Positions 1 to 7,569 of a stretch of 64,000 nucleotides of DNA are shown in pieces. Below the pieces are notes generated by a model. That model did not search any database. It was not told the origin of the DNA and saw only the letters and a program-made list of their open reading frames with translations. Numbering within the stretch: the first letter of the stretch is position 1; each line of letters starts with the position of its first letter. The translations under genes were made by a program, and so were the position numbers. Source of the stretch: Microbacterium ginsengiterrae (lineage in GTDB: Bacteria; Actinomycetota; Actinomycetes; Actinomycetales; Microbacteriaceae); the NCBI RefSeq assembly GCF_014205075.1, contig NZ_JACHMU010000001.1:1860001-1924000 (forward strand), read 5' to 3'.

Positions 1-561
1 GCCGACCTCGCGGTGATCAGCTGCTTCCCGTTCGACCGCGTCGATGAGGTCGACGCCCTCGCGGACGCCCTCGCCGATGCGCGCGTCGCGATCGATCCGA
101 ACCCGCGCGCCGGCATGCTCAGCGACCGCGCGGAGTTCGTCCGCGGATTCGAGCGCATGGCCGCGGATGCCGTGATCGCCAAGGTCGGCGCGGACGACGC
201 CGCGCTGCTGTACGACGGAGACCTCGACGCGCTGCGCGCGCGTCTGCGAGAGCGTGGAGCGCGCGCGGTGCTGGCGACGGCGGGCAAGGACGGCGCGATC
301 CTCGAGACGGATGACGGGGTCTTCCGCGCCGGCATCACCGAGCTCCCCGGGCCGATCGTCGACACCGTCGGGGCGGGCGATGCGACACTCGCGGCCGTGG
401 CGGAGGGGCTGGCCGCCGGCCTCCCCGAGGCGGGGGAGGAGTGGCAGCGTCTGCTCGACCGTGCCATGGCCGTCGCCGCGGCGACGTGCCGGGCAGAGGG
501 CGGTCTCCTGCGCACTCCCGAGTCGCTCGAGCAGGGCGATCGCGGCGTGCGGGGCAGCTGA
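1..561 (+). CDS. PfkB-family carbohydrate kinase, C-terminal part
   Basis: The frame is open from the first base of the window, so the gene begins upstream; 186 residues are visible. The C-terminal PfkB signature is clear: DTVGAGDATLAAVAEGL (about residues 120-136), in which the Asp of GAGD is the catalytic base of ribokinase-like kinases. An upstream segment, RVAIDPNPR, matches the D-x-N-x-R pattern of fructokinase and related enzymes. The family transfers phosphate from ATP to a sugar hydroxyl in the cytoplasm. The substrate cannot be told from this half, although fructose is plausible from the DPNPR motif. The tRNA-Tyr gene follows after 87 bp. Confidence 0.85.
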   Translation, partial: ADLAVISCFPFDRVDEVDALADALADARVAIDPNPRAGMLSDRAEFVRGFERMAADAVIAKVGADDAALLYDGDLDALRARLRERGARAVLATAGKDGAILETDDGVFRAGITELPGPIVDTVGAGDATLAAVAEGLAAGLPEAGEEWQRLLDRAMAVAAATCRAEGGLLRTPESLEQGDRGVRGS

Positions 562-570
562 CGTTTCGAT

Positions 571-599
571 TTCTTACACCTGCGCCGGACAGGTATGCT
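571..599 (+). promoter_or_regulatory. possible promoter of tRNA-Tyr
   Basis: A -10-like TATGCT lies at 594-599, 17 bp after a weak -35-like TTCTTA at 571-576, about 50 bp upstream of the mature tRNA-Tyr. The -35 is a poor match, so this rests mainly on the -10 and its position. Confidence 0.35.
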
Positions 600-648
600 T
601 GATACTCGCGCCCCCGGTTGGCTGTACAAGCTGGACGGGTGTGCACCT

Positions 649-733
649 GGCGAGTTACCCAAGCGGCCAAAGGGATCTGACTGTAAATCAGACTGCATTG
701 CATTCGGGGGTTCGAATCCCTCACTCGCCACCA
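649..733 (+). tRNA. tRNA-Tyr (anticodon GTA)
   Basis: The acceptor stem GGCGAGT (649-655) pairs with ACTCGCC (723-729), followed by discriminator A730 and an encoded CCA (731-733). The anticodon loop CTGTAAA gives GTA. A long variable arm (class II) and the GGTTCGAATCC T-arm are present, all as expected for bacterial tRNA-Tyr. Confidence 0.96.
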
Positions 734-743
734 ACCAAACGAC

Positions 744-778
744 AGAAGACCTCCGGGAAGCGGGGGTCTTCTTCTTTC
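744..778 (+). terminator. intrinsic terminator after tRNA-Tyr
   Basis: GAAGACC (745-751) pairs with GGTCTTC (765-771), extended by TCC/GGG pairs, and is followed by TTCTTTCTC. It starts about 11 bp after the tRNA CCA end. Confidence 0.75.
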
Positions 779-868
779 TCCGGATGCATTGCCGTGAGCC
801 ACTCGTCCCGAGCTCACGAAGCGGGGGCGAACGCGCCCGCCACCGCGACGAGTTCATAGACTGGAGCG

Positions 869-1363
869 ATGCGAGCGCTCACCGAGTCCGACGTCCGGGC
901 GTCGTTCATCAACGCCACCGACGACGAGCTGCGGATGATCGAGATGCCGCATGACTTCCTCCTCGTCGACTGGGACTTCCACGACTTCCTCGCCTGGCGT
1001 GATCCGGCATCCAGCAAGCGCGGGTGCATCGTCATCGACGCGGGGGAGGGGCCCGTCGGCATCGTCCTTCGGGCGAGTGATCCCGGGCGCTCGCGGTCCG
1101 GCATGTGCAACATCTGCCAGACCATGCAGCCCGGTAACCAGGTCGCCCTGTATTCGGCGCGCAAGGCCGGCCCTGCCGGTCACCGCGGCGACAGCGTCGG
1201 CACGTACATCTGCGCCGACCTGTCCTGCCACGAGAACGTGCGCCTCGCGCATCCACTCGCTCCCAACGAGGTCCGCGCCGCCGGACAGGTGGACATGCGA
1301 CTGGACGGCACCCGCCGCCGCATGGAGCGCTTTGTCGCTCGCGTACAAGAGGACACGGACTGA
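869..1363 (+). CDS. FBP/FusB-like zinc-finger domain protein
   Basis: This 164-residue protein resembles the actinobacterial family annotated as FBP domain proteins, related to the C-terminal treble-clef zinc finger of FusB/EF-G-binding proteins. What is visible: a Cys pair in MCNICQTM (about residues 77-84) and a second pair in ICADLSCHENVR (about residues 112-123), enough for a Cys4 zinc site, embedded in conserved-looking sequence GHRGDSVGTYICADLSC. FusB-type proteins release EF-G from stalled ribosomes and can protect against fusidic acid; whether this homologue does so is inference. It stands alone between the tRNA-Tyr terminator and the crotonase gene. Confidence 0.75.
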   Translation: MRALTESDVRASFINATDDELRMIEMPHDFLLVDWDFHDFLAWRDPASSKRGCIVIDAGEGPVGIVLRASDPGRSRSGMCNICQTMQPGNQVALYSARKAGPAGHRGDSVGTYICADLSCHENVRLAHPLAPNEVRAAGQVDMRLDGTRRRMERFVARVQEDTD

Positions 1364-1413
1364 CACGGCGCCCTGACTAGGCTGGCGGGGCCCGCGCTTC
1401 GAAGGAGATGCCC

Positions 1414-2211
1414 ATGACCGACGCCATCCTGTTCTCTGTCGATGAGGGCCTCGCCCGCCTGACGCTGAACCGTCCAGCCCGGCTCAACTCGTTCAATGCC
1501 GATCTCGCGCACGCGTGGCGGGATGCCACGACCGAGGCGACGACTCGCGATGACGTGAAGGCGATCCTCCTCGACGCCGCCGGCCCCGCATTCTGCGCGG
1601 GCGGCGACGTCATCGAGATGGCCTCGACGATGCACGACGGCTCTCCACTGACGGAGCTGGCCGGCGTGATCAACACCGGGATCCGCGCGCTGACCGAGTC
1701 CGCCGTGCCCGTGGTCGCCGCCGCGCACGGGACGACGGCGGGCGGAGGGCTCGGGATCCTGCTGAGCACGGACTACGCGGTCATCGGTGCGAGCTCGCGG
1801 ATCGGCAGCCTCTACGCGAACATCGGACTCACCCCTGACCTGTCGGTGTCGGCGCAGTTGGCGGATGCCGTCGGTCGCCGCCGCGCGCTGCAGCTCGTCC
1901 TGCAGGACCGTCTGCTCACCGCCGAGGAGGCGCTCGAGTGGGGCCTCGTCGCGGAGGTGGTGACGGGCGCGGATGCCGCAGCCGAGGCCGATCTCGTGCG
2001 CGCCCGCGCCGAGGAGGTCGCGCGGTTCTGGCTGGCCGGAGCCGCTGGGGCGTACGGCGAGGCCAAACGACTGGTGCGGTCGCAGCCCGGCCGCACGTTC
2101 GCCGAGCAGTTGGCGGAGGAGGCACGGTCGATCGGTGCGTCGTTCGACACGGAGGACGCCAAGGCCAGGGTGGCGGCGTTCGCCGCGGCATCCACGAAGA
2201 AGCCGCGCTGA
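1414..2211 (+). CDS. enoyl-CoA hydratase/isomerase family protein
   Basis: A crotonase-fold protein of 265 residues. Two ATGs lie six bases apart; GAAGGAG (1401-1407) abuts the first (1408) but sits six bases before the second (1414), so 1414 is preferred. The N-terminal strand LARLTLNRPARLNSFN, the oxyanion-hole segment FCAGGDVIEM and the second oxyanion glycines of TTAGGGLGIL are typical. At the positions where hydratases carry their two catalytic glutamates I read SSRIGSLY and NIGLTPDLS, without an obvious Glu pair. The reaction may therefore be isomerase, hydrolase or degradative rather than classical hydration. It is probably part of acyl-CoA catabolism; its neighbours give no pathway. 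Confidence 0.85.
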   Translation: MTDAILFSVDEGLARLTLNRPARLNSFNADLAHAWRDATTEATTRDDVKAILLDAAGPAFCAGGDVIEMASTMHDGSPLTELAGVINTGIRALTESAVPVVAAAHGTTAGGGLGILLSTDYAVIGASSRIGSLYANIGLTPDLSVSAQLADAVGRRRALQLVLQDRLLTAEEALEWGLVAEVVTGADAAAEADLVRARAEEVARFWLAGAAGAYGEAKRLVRSQPGRTFAEQLAEEARSIGASFDTEDAKARVAAFAAASTKKPR

Positions 2212-2295
2212 TTACTCACACATGCCGTGATGCCCCGCGCGATACGATCCGCGCGTGCAAGGATGAGGGCATCATCAGCTCAGGAGGGGGCCACC

Positions 2296-3561
2296 ATGTC
2301 TGAGGTCAACGGGACGAATGCGAAGCCGCAGGCATCGCTGCTGATCCGCGGAGCGATCTGGATCGCGATCGGCGCGCTCATCGCCGCAGCACTCGTCTGC
2401 GTCGTGTGGGTGCTCATCGGTGACCAGAACGGCATCATCGGCCGCGCTTTCCTGACGATCTTGCTGCTCGCGGGCTTCGCCGGCATCGCGATCCTCGAGG
2501 CGGGACTCGCCACGCGACGACCCGACTGGCTGGCTCTGGCGAGCATGATCACCTGGATTGTCGCCCTGATCGCGGGCGCCATCAAGATCTGGCTGCCGGA
2601 GGAACCGGAGGAGTACACCGGCGGTGTCGGACGCTTCTTCATGCTGTTGGTCATCATCGGTGTCCTGCAGCTCGCCCTGCTGCACGTGCGACTGTTCGTC
2701 CCTGCCGCGCAGCGGTACGTGACCACGTTCACCAGGGTCATCTACTATGTGACGCTCGCGATGCTCGTGTTGCTCGTCGCCATGCTCGTCATCTACCTCA
2801 CCCTTCCCGACACCTTCAGGTACGGCGACCTCTACTGGCGCTTCGTCGTGGCGCTGGCGATCCTCACCGCGGTCGGCACCACCCTGATCCCGCTGCTGAA
2901 CGCCCTGTTCGCGCCGAAGAAGCAGCCGGCGGCTTTCGCGCCAGGTGGCGCTCCCGCCGCCGCAGCGCCGTGGCCGACGTATGCGGACGGCGCGACCCCG
3001 CTCCCCGTGATGCCGGACGGATCACCGGACTGGAACGCGTACTACACGGGCCGGCCGAGCATGCCGGCCCAGAGCTACCCGCAGCAGCAGTCCTTCCCCG
3101 CTCTTCCGCCGCAGGAGCACTTCGCCACACCGGCCGCCCCGCAGGCGCCGCTGGTGTCCTCGCCGGATGCGCCGATCGGTGCAGACGGCCTCCCTGTTCC
3201 GCCCGCCGGTGCGCCCGCCGCACCCGACGGCATCGCGGGCGACTGGAACCCGACGGCCGCTGAGGAGGCACCCGCACAGACCCCTGAGGGCGCGCAGAGC
3301 GGTGGGCATGCTGCCGTCGACCCGTTCGCCCCGTCGCCGGAAGCCCCGCACGTGCCGGCGCCGCCTGTCGTGGCGCCGGAGGGTGAGGCGCCGGTCCCGC
3401 CCGCACCCGTGCCGCCTGCGCCTGCGACGCCGGGACCCCAGGCGCCCGCTGCGCCCGACGAGGGCGCGCAGCCGCCGGTGCCACCTCGACCGGACGAGCT
3501 GCCGACGGCGCCCCCGGCACCGGGGGCCTTCCCGCCGCCTCCACCGGCGCCGCGCCGATGA
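2296..3561 (+). CDS. multi-pass membrane protein with Pro/Ala-rich tail
   Basis: The start is the ATG at 2296, preceded by GGAGGGGG; the frame is open 69 bp further upstream without support. The 421-residue product has about six hydrophobic helices in residues 18-200 (the first IRGAIWIAIGALIAA, the last VVALAILTAVGTTLIPLL), then a roughly 220-residue low-complexity tail rich in Pro, Ala and Gly with scattered Gln and Tyr, presumably cytoplasmic. I do not recognise a named family for the membrane part; similar proteins occur in Microbacteriaceae. Its stop overlaps the start of the inositol-monophosphatase gene (ATGA), so the two are translationally coupled, which hints at a shared role but does not define one. 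Confidence 0.8.
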   Translation: MSEVNGTNAKPQASLLIRGAIWIAIGALIAAALVCVVWVLIGDQNGIIGRAFLTILLLAGFAGIAILEAGLATRRPDWLALASMITWIVALIAGAIKIWLPEEPEEYTGGVGRFFMLLVIIGVLQLALLHVRLFVPAAQRYVTTFTRVIYYVTLAMLVLLVAMLVIYLTLPDTFRYGDLYWRFVVALAILTAVGTTLIPLLNALFAPKKQPAAFAPGGAPAAAAPWPTYADGATPLPVMPDGSPDWNAYYTGRPSMPAQSYPQQQSFPALPPQEHFATPAAPQAPLVSSPDAPIGADGLPVPPAGAPAAPDGIAGDWNPTAAEEAPAQTPEGAQSGGHAAVDPFAPSPEAPHVPAPPVVAPEGEAPVPPAPVPPAPATPGPQAPAAPDEGAQPPVPPRPDELPTAPPAPGAFPPPPPAPRR

Positions 3562-4364
3562 TCGGCGACCAGCCCGTGGAGGTCCTGCTCCAGGAGCTCG
3601 CCGCGGACATCGCCCGTGAGGCCGGGGCCCTCGCCCGCGAGCGCAGGGCGGCCGGGGTCGCGCTCGCCGCGACGAAGTCGACCCTCGCCGACATCGTCAC
3701 CGAGGCCGACCGCGAGGTCGAGGACCTCATCCGTGCACGCCTGACTGCCGAGCGCCCGGGCGATGGTTTCCTCGGTGAGGAGTCCGGCGCGGCGCAGAGC
3801 ACGACCGGCGTGACGTGGGTCGTCGATCCGATCGACGGGACCGTGAACTACGCCTACGGCATCCCGATGTACAGCGTCAGCATCGCCGCTGTGGAGGGCG
3901 GGTCGGACCCTGACACCTGGCAGCCGCTCGCCGCCGCGGTGTGTGCCCCCGCGATCGGGGAGCTGTTCACCGCGTCGCACGGCGGCGGGGCCTGGCTCGG
4001 CGACCGGAGGCTCGCCGTCACGACGGAGACCCCGGCCGGCGCTCTGCTGGCGACGGGCTTCGGATACGACCCGTCTACGCACGACGGCGACCTCGCCACC
4101 GTGCGCAGAGTGATGCCCCTTGCGCGAGACCTTCGACGTGGCGGTTCGGCCGCGATCGACCTCGCGTACGTGGCCGCCGGCCGACTCGACGGATACTTCG
4201 AGCGTGGCCTGAACCCGTGGGACTTCGCGGCGGGCGCTCTTCTGGTCACCGAGGCCGGCGGACGCCTGAGCCGGTTCGACACCACGTCGAGCAGGCCGAT
4301 GGTGGTCGCTGCCGGACCTGCCCTGCACGAACGGCTTTCAGACCTTCTCCACAAGGAGGTCTAG
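3558..4364 (+). CDS. inositol monophosphatase family protein
   Basis: A 268-residue member of the Mg-dependent, Li-sensitive phosphatase fold. The first metal-binding glutamates are in FLGEESG (about residues 72-78). The signature WVVDPIDGTVNYAYG (about 90-104) carries the two metal Asp residues and the DGT loop. The second signature NPWDFAAGALLVTEAGG (about 220-236) carries the third metal Asp. Substrates in the family include inositol-1-phosphate, histidinol-phosphate (HisN) and nucleotide phosphates, and sequence alone does not separate these here. It overlaps the upstream membrane protein gene by four bases. Confidence 0.9.
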   Translation: MIGDQPVEVLLQELAADIAREAGALARERRAAGVALAATKSTLADIVTEADREVEDLIRARLTAERPGDGFLGEESGAAQSTTGVTWVVDPIDGTVNYAYGIPMYSVSIAAVEGGSDPDTWQPLAAAVCAPAIGELFTASHGGGAWLGDRRLAVTTETPAGALLATGFGYDPSTHDGDLATVRRVMPLARDLRRGGSAAIDLAYVAAGRLDGYFERGLNPWDFAAGALLVTEAGGRLSRFDTTSSRPMVVAAGPALHERLSDLLHKEV

Positions 4365-4487
4365 AGGGTGCCGTCATGGCATTCCCAGGACCGTCAGGGT
4401 AGGGTTTTTCTGTTCGTCGCCGTCGTCCCCCCGCACTGATCGACGCCGGTCGCCCCGAAATCGTCACCAGTTAGCCGAGAGACCGTT

Positions 4488-5825
4488 TTGCCCCTCGATT
4501 CCCCCATGGCTGAGCACGCGCCCACGCGCCGCTCCAGCCGTCGACAGACCGCGGATTCCGCGCTCTCAGCGGACATCGAGACATCTCCCGTCGTCGCCCC
4601 GGCCGACGTCCCCGCCGCGCCGCTGTCGCGACGTGCCCTTCGTGCGAGCCGGAGCGTTGCGGTCGAGCCCGCCGAGCGTTCGCCGGAACCCGAGGCCGAT
4701 ACCGCTGCCGAGTCGCTGATCGCAGAGGTGGCGGCGACGGTCGTCGCGGCCACCGAGGTCATCGTCGAGGCCGTCGCCGAGCCTGCCGCGTCCCCGCGTC
4801 GCATGCGCCGGTCGTCTCGCCCCGCACCGTCGCCCGCCGATTCCACGCACGTCGCATCCACGGCCGTCGACGCCGCCGCGGTCACCGCGCAGGCCGATGC
4901 GACCGCTCAGGCGACGACGGACTGCGAGGACGCCGACGCGTTCGCCGCGGCATCCCGAGCCCTCTGCTTCTCCGAGGCGCCCGTCACCGCACCTGTCACG
5001 GTCACGGGGCCGGATGAGCAGCGCGCATCCCTGCCGACGGCAGCCGTCCACGTTCCTGCCCGGCGCCGCGGCGCACGGCGCAAGTTCGCCGCTGCCGGCG
5101 CGACCGTCGGAATCATGGGGATCGCGGGCATGCTCGCCGTCTCGATGACATTGCCCGCCGAGGCCGTCGCGGCCTGGCAGGGCGGGCAGACGACCGCTGG
5201 CATGTCTCTCGTCGCGGGGGCGAAGGAATCCGGGGGGAGCGATTCGGATGCCGAGATCCAGGCGTTCGTCGCGTCGTCGGACCTTCCCGAGAACGTGATC
5301 CAGCGTGCTGAGGGCTTCTCCACGGCCTCCCTGATCGACCTGGCCACGCAGCAGGGCATCAACTACTCGAACACCGTCTACACGAACGACCCCGACGCGG
5401 CGATCCAGTGGCCCTTCATCGTCGGCGTCGCCATGAGCTACGGCTTCGGCATGCGCGACGGCCGGCTGCACGAGGGTCTCGATCTGCTCCCCGGCGAGGG
5501 CGCTCCGGTGCAGGCGATCGCGGACGGCAAGGTCCGCATCGCGACCGAGTCCGGCGGCAACTACGGCGTCACGGTGTACATCGACCACATGATCGACGGC
5601 GAGCTCGTGACGAGCCACTACTCGCACATGCAGTACGGATCGTTGCAGGTCGAATCCGGCGACACGGTCAAGGTCGGCGACATCGTCGGCAAGGTCGGGA
5701 ACACCGGTCGCTCGTACGGTGCGCACATGCACTTCGAACTCATCGTCGGCGGATCCACCATCGATCCGATGGCGTGGTTCACCGAGAACGCCGGGCGGTA
5801 CGACGGTGTCGCCCCGGTTTCGTGA
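4488..5825 (+). CDS. M23-family (LytM) metallopeptidase, membrane anchored
   Basis: A 445-residue cell-wall hydrolase type protein. The first half is an Ala/Val/Glu/Ser-rich charged segment, probably cytoplasmic, ending in a single membrane anchor (GIMGIAGMLAVSMTLPAEAVA, about residues 206-226). The C-terminal 130 residues are an M23 domain with zinc ligands His and Asp in HEGLD and His-x-His in AHMHFEL, plus the usual SHYSHM and GNTGRS loops. The family cleaves peptide bridges of peptidoglycan outside the membrane. The TTG at 4488 has GAGAGA upstream; an in-frame ATG at 4506 has no Shine-Dalgarno. No regulatory RNA of the ydaO type is visible in the 123 bp before it. Two tRNA genes follow. 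Confidence 0.9.
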   Translation: MPLDSPMAEHAPTRRSSRRQTADSALSADIETSPVVAPADVPAAPLSRRALRASRSVAVEPAERSPEPEADTAAESLIAEVAATVVAATEVIVEAVAEPAASPRRMRRSSRPAPSPADSTHVASTAVDAAAVTAQADATAQATTDCEDADAFAAASRALCFSEAPVTAPVTVTGPDEQRASLPTAAVHVPARRRGARRKFAAAGATVGIMGIAGMLAVSMTLPAEAVAAWQGGQTTAGMSLVAGAKESGGSDSDAEIQAFVASSDLPENVIQRAEGFSTASLIDLATQQGINYSNTVYTNDPDAAIQWPFIVGVAMSYGFGMRDGRLHEGLDLLPGEGAPVQAIADGKVRIATESGGNYGVTVYIDHMIDGELVTSHYSHMQYGSLQVESGDTVKVGDIVGKVGNTGRSYGAHMHFELIVGGSTIDPMAWFTENAGRYDGVAPVS

Positions 5826-5875
5826 GAACGCCGAAGTGATGGTATTCTCGTGTGGTTGCCTTCACGGGTGACAAC

Positions 5876-5947
5876 GCCCCGATAGCTCAGTGGCAGAGCA
5901 CTTCCATGGTAAGGAAGGGGTCGTCAGTTCAATCCTGACTCGGGGCT
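5876..5947 (+). tRNA. tRNA-Thr (anticodon GGT)
   Basis: The acceptor GCCCCGA (5876-5882) pairs with TCGGGGC (5940-5946), discriminator T5947, no encoded CCA. The anticodon stem CTTCC/GGAAG encloses ATGGTAA, giving GGT. A -10-like TATTCT lies at 5843-5848. Confidence 0.95.
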
Positions 5948-5982
5948 CGCAGCATTCGAAATTTCACAGCCGGATGCCGTGC

Positions 5983-6056
5983 GGCAGGGTAGCTCAGTTG
6001 GTGAGAGCGCACGACTCATAATCGTGAGGTCGCGGGTTCAAGCCCCGCTCCTGCTA
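5983..6056 (+). tRNA. tRNA-Met (anticodon CAT), elongator type
   Basis: The acceptor GGCAGGG (5983-5989) pairs with TCCTGCT (6049-6055) with terminal G-T pairs; discriminator A6056, no encoded CCA. The anticodon stem CACGA/TCGTG encloses CTCATAA, giving CAT. The paired first position argues against the initiator tRNA, which has a 1-72 mismatch. It lies 35 bp after tRNA-Thr and is probably cotranscribed. Confidence 0.93.
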
Positions 6057-6062
6057 CAGATC

Positions 6063-6091
6063 AAAACCCCCGGTTCGTCCGGGGGTTTTTG
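6063..6091 (+). terminator. intrinsic terminator of the tRNA-Thr/tRNA-Met unit
   Basis: AAAA-CCCCCGG (6063-6073) and CCGGGGG-TTTTT form a perfect 7-bp GC stem around TTCGT, flanked by an A tract and a T tract. It can work in both directions. Confidence 0.9.
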
Positions 6092-6238
6092 CGTACCCGC
6101 GTGAGGTTCCGTCGCGCAGCAGGTGCCGGTGGCCCGCTCCGGGTGGGATCGTTCTCCACGATGGGGCGTCCGAGCCTGTTCTCCGCAATGCGCGGAAGGC
6201 CAGGACCAAAGTGGTGCTGGCGCCGCGACGATGACCGC

Positions 6239-6454
6239 ATGGGAATCCGCTACTACGCATACGCATTCGACGCCGACCTCGCTCAGCAGGCGGTCCACGA
6301 TCCGCGCAGCATCGTCTCCAGCGATCCGCTTGCCGACGCATGGGGCATGGAACCCCACGCGTCCGTGGGCATCGCGACCTTCCTCCACCGTGCGCAGGCA
6401 TTCGTCGAGACCCTGACCGCGAACGGTCGCGGAATGGTCTACCTCATCGGCTGA
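6239..6454 (+). CDS. small uncharacterised protein, 71 residues
   Basis: The ATG at 6239 begins MGIRYYAYAFDADLAQQA. I associate this N-terminus with short actinobacterial proteins of unknown function, from memory only. No membrane segment or known motif is visible; the protein is mildly acidic with a likely alpha/beta pattern. The frame stays open 150 bp upstream, but that part is Arg-rich and looks non-coding. It is followed by a 12-bp inverted repeat that could end its transcript. Confidence 0.55.
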   Translation: MGIRYYAYAFDADLAQQAVHDPRSIVSSDPLADAWGMEPHASVGIATFLHRAQAFVETLTANGRGMVYLIG

Positions 6455-6483
6455 GGGCCCCGCCCCGGCGCAGCCGGAAGAGC

Positions 6484-6520
6484 GCGCGGTGAGGACGACG
6501 AGGGGCCATCCTCACCGCGC
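6484..6520. terminator. possible factor-assisted terminator hairpin
   Basis: GCGCGGTGAGGA (6484-6495) and TCCTCACCGCGC (6509-6520) are perfect inverted repeats with a 13-base loop, 30 bp after the stop of the small gene. There is no T tract, so this would be an I-shaped actinobacterial terminator at best. Confidence 0.5.
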
Positions 6521-6648
6521 TGACGGACGCCCTGGGGCGAGCCGCGGCATGAACGCGGGCTTCGGGGCTCCGCTACTTGAGAAGACGGCGCCGGCGGCGT
6601 TCTGTTACGCGAATCGCCGACATTCGCATCGCGCCCCTCCAGACGCAG

Positions 6649-6678
6649 GAGAACCCCCGGGGGACTCCGGGGGTTCTC
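6649..6678. terminator. possible bidirectional terminator hairpin
   Basis: GAGAACCCCCGG (6649-6660) and CCGGGGGTTCTC (6667-6678) form a perfect 12-bp stem around GGGACT. It lies between two convergent genes. No T tract follows on either strand. Confidence 0.55.
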
Positions 6679-6898
6679 GTGTATCTGGGGTGGGGTTCTG
6701 CAAATGTGCGGGGAGTGGGATGCCAGCCCGCCCGCCGCTCCGACCTGGGGGAGTCTGATGAACGGCGGACGGACTGTGAAACGGGGGGCCCGCACGATCT
6801 CCGGCCCCGCTGACGATGACGCTACGCGCCCTGGACGACGCACAAGAGGGGGTTGCACGAACCCACTGCGCTCATGTAAAGAGCGACGATTCGGCGTC

Positions 6899-7459
6899 TC
6901 ACGCCTCGAGGAGAGCTTCAGCGATGCGCCGAGCGCCTCGCAGGCGAGTCGTGTTCCCATCGATGCCCTGATGCGCGATCGCTCCCTCGAGGAGGAGGAA
7001 GACGTGCTCGGCGACGGCGACCGGATCGTCCACGCCGTCCTCACGGATGAGCTCCTCGAGCCTTGTGCGCACGCGGAGCTTGTGCTTCCGGATCACGACT
7101 CGGCCAGGGTGCGACTCCGCCAGTTCGGCGGCAGCATTGATGAACGCGCAGCCACGGCCCGAGGGGCGCACGTCATCGGCGTACGAATCGAACACGGTCA
7201 GCGCTCGCGGCGCAGTGGCCTGTGCGAGCCTCTCCTCCCAGCGGCCCCACCAGCGCACATCGCGGTCACGGAGGTATGCGACGACGAGAGCGTCCTTCGA
7301 CCCGAATCGGTCATAGAGGGTGCGCTTGGTGATCCCGGATTCCGTGGCGATCATGTCGACGCCGACTGCTGTGATCCCGTGGGCGTAGAAGAGCGCGGAG
7401 GCGGTGTCGAGGATGCGCCGTGCGGCCGGCGTCAACGCTGCATCATCGGTCCTCGTCAT
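6899..7459 (-). CDS. TetR/AcrR-family transcriptional regulator
   Basis: A 186-residue repressor-type protein. The N-terminal helix-turn-helix is standard: AARRILDTASALFYAHGI, then GVDMIATESGITKRTLYDRFGSKDALVVAYL (about residues 31-61, recognition helix around KRTLYDRFGSK). The remainder is the variable ligand-binding and dimerisation region with a TetR_C-like EHVFLLLEGAI segment. It is divergently placed 110 bp from the MFS transporter gene, the classical arrangement in which the TetR protein represses the exporter and itself. The ATG at 7459 has GGGGGTG a few bases upstream. The inducer is unknown. Confidence 0.92.
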   Translation of the reverse strand: MTRTDDAALTPAARRILDTASALFYAHGITAVGVDMIATESGITKRTLYDRFGSKDALVVAYLRDRDVRWWGRWEERLAQATAPRALTVFDSYADDVRPSGRGCAFINAAAELAESHPGRVVIRKHKLRVRTRLEELIREDGVDDPVAVAEHVFLLLEGAIAHQGIDGNTTRLRGARRIAEALLEA

Positions 7460-7470
7460 GTCACCCCCGG

Positions 7471-7498
7471 TTGACTTCGCCGATCAGTGTACTAGTGT
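7471..7498 (+). promoter_or_regulatory. candidate promoter of the MFS transporter gene
   Basis: TTGACT (7471-7476) and TAGTGT (7493-7498) are separated by 16 bp in the tetR-MFS divergent region. GTGTACTAGTGTG around the -10 is partly palindromic (core ACTAGT) and could be part of the TetR operator. Confidence 0.45.
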
Positions 7499-7520
7499 GG
7501 GGCATTCTTCACAGATCGGT

Positions 7521-7554
7521 GAAGTGGCGTGAAGTGGCGTGAGTGGCGTGAAGT
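7521..7554 (+). repeat. 10-bp tandem repeat in the MFS 5' leader
   Basis: GAAGTGGCGT occurs twice in exact tandem (7521-7530, 7531-7540), then as GAGTGGCGT with one base missing, then a partial GAAGT. It ends three bases before the GGGAGG ribosome binding site of the transporter gene. Confidence 0.85.
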
Positions 7555-7569
7555 AAGGGAGGCTGAGAG

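Larger units (their letters stand above)
6455..6898. other. intergenic region with two strong hairpins, no supported gene
   Basis: 444 bp between the small gene and the convergent tetR gene. It holds perfect 12-bp inverted repeats at 6484-6520 and 6649-6678 and a weaker 5-bp hairpin at 6850-6864. Reading frames across it have shadow-like composition. I see no tRNA, tmRNA or riboswitch. Confidence 0.5.

Noticed and set aside
3075..4328. 417-codon minus-strand frame over the membrane protein and IMPase genes
   Set aside because: It mirrors the Pro/Ala-rich tail as Gly/Ala runs and has no ribosome binding site or motif.
4365..4487. Possible c-di-AMP (ydaO) riboswitch before the M23 peptidase gene
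   Set aside because: Such peptidase genes often have one, but this 123-bp gap is short and lacks the conserved ydaO sequence blocks.
6640..6870. Possible tmRNA or tRNA near the GGGTT/AACCC hairpin
   Set aside because: No T-arm, acceptor stem or CCA could be built; only simple hairpins are present.
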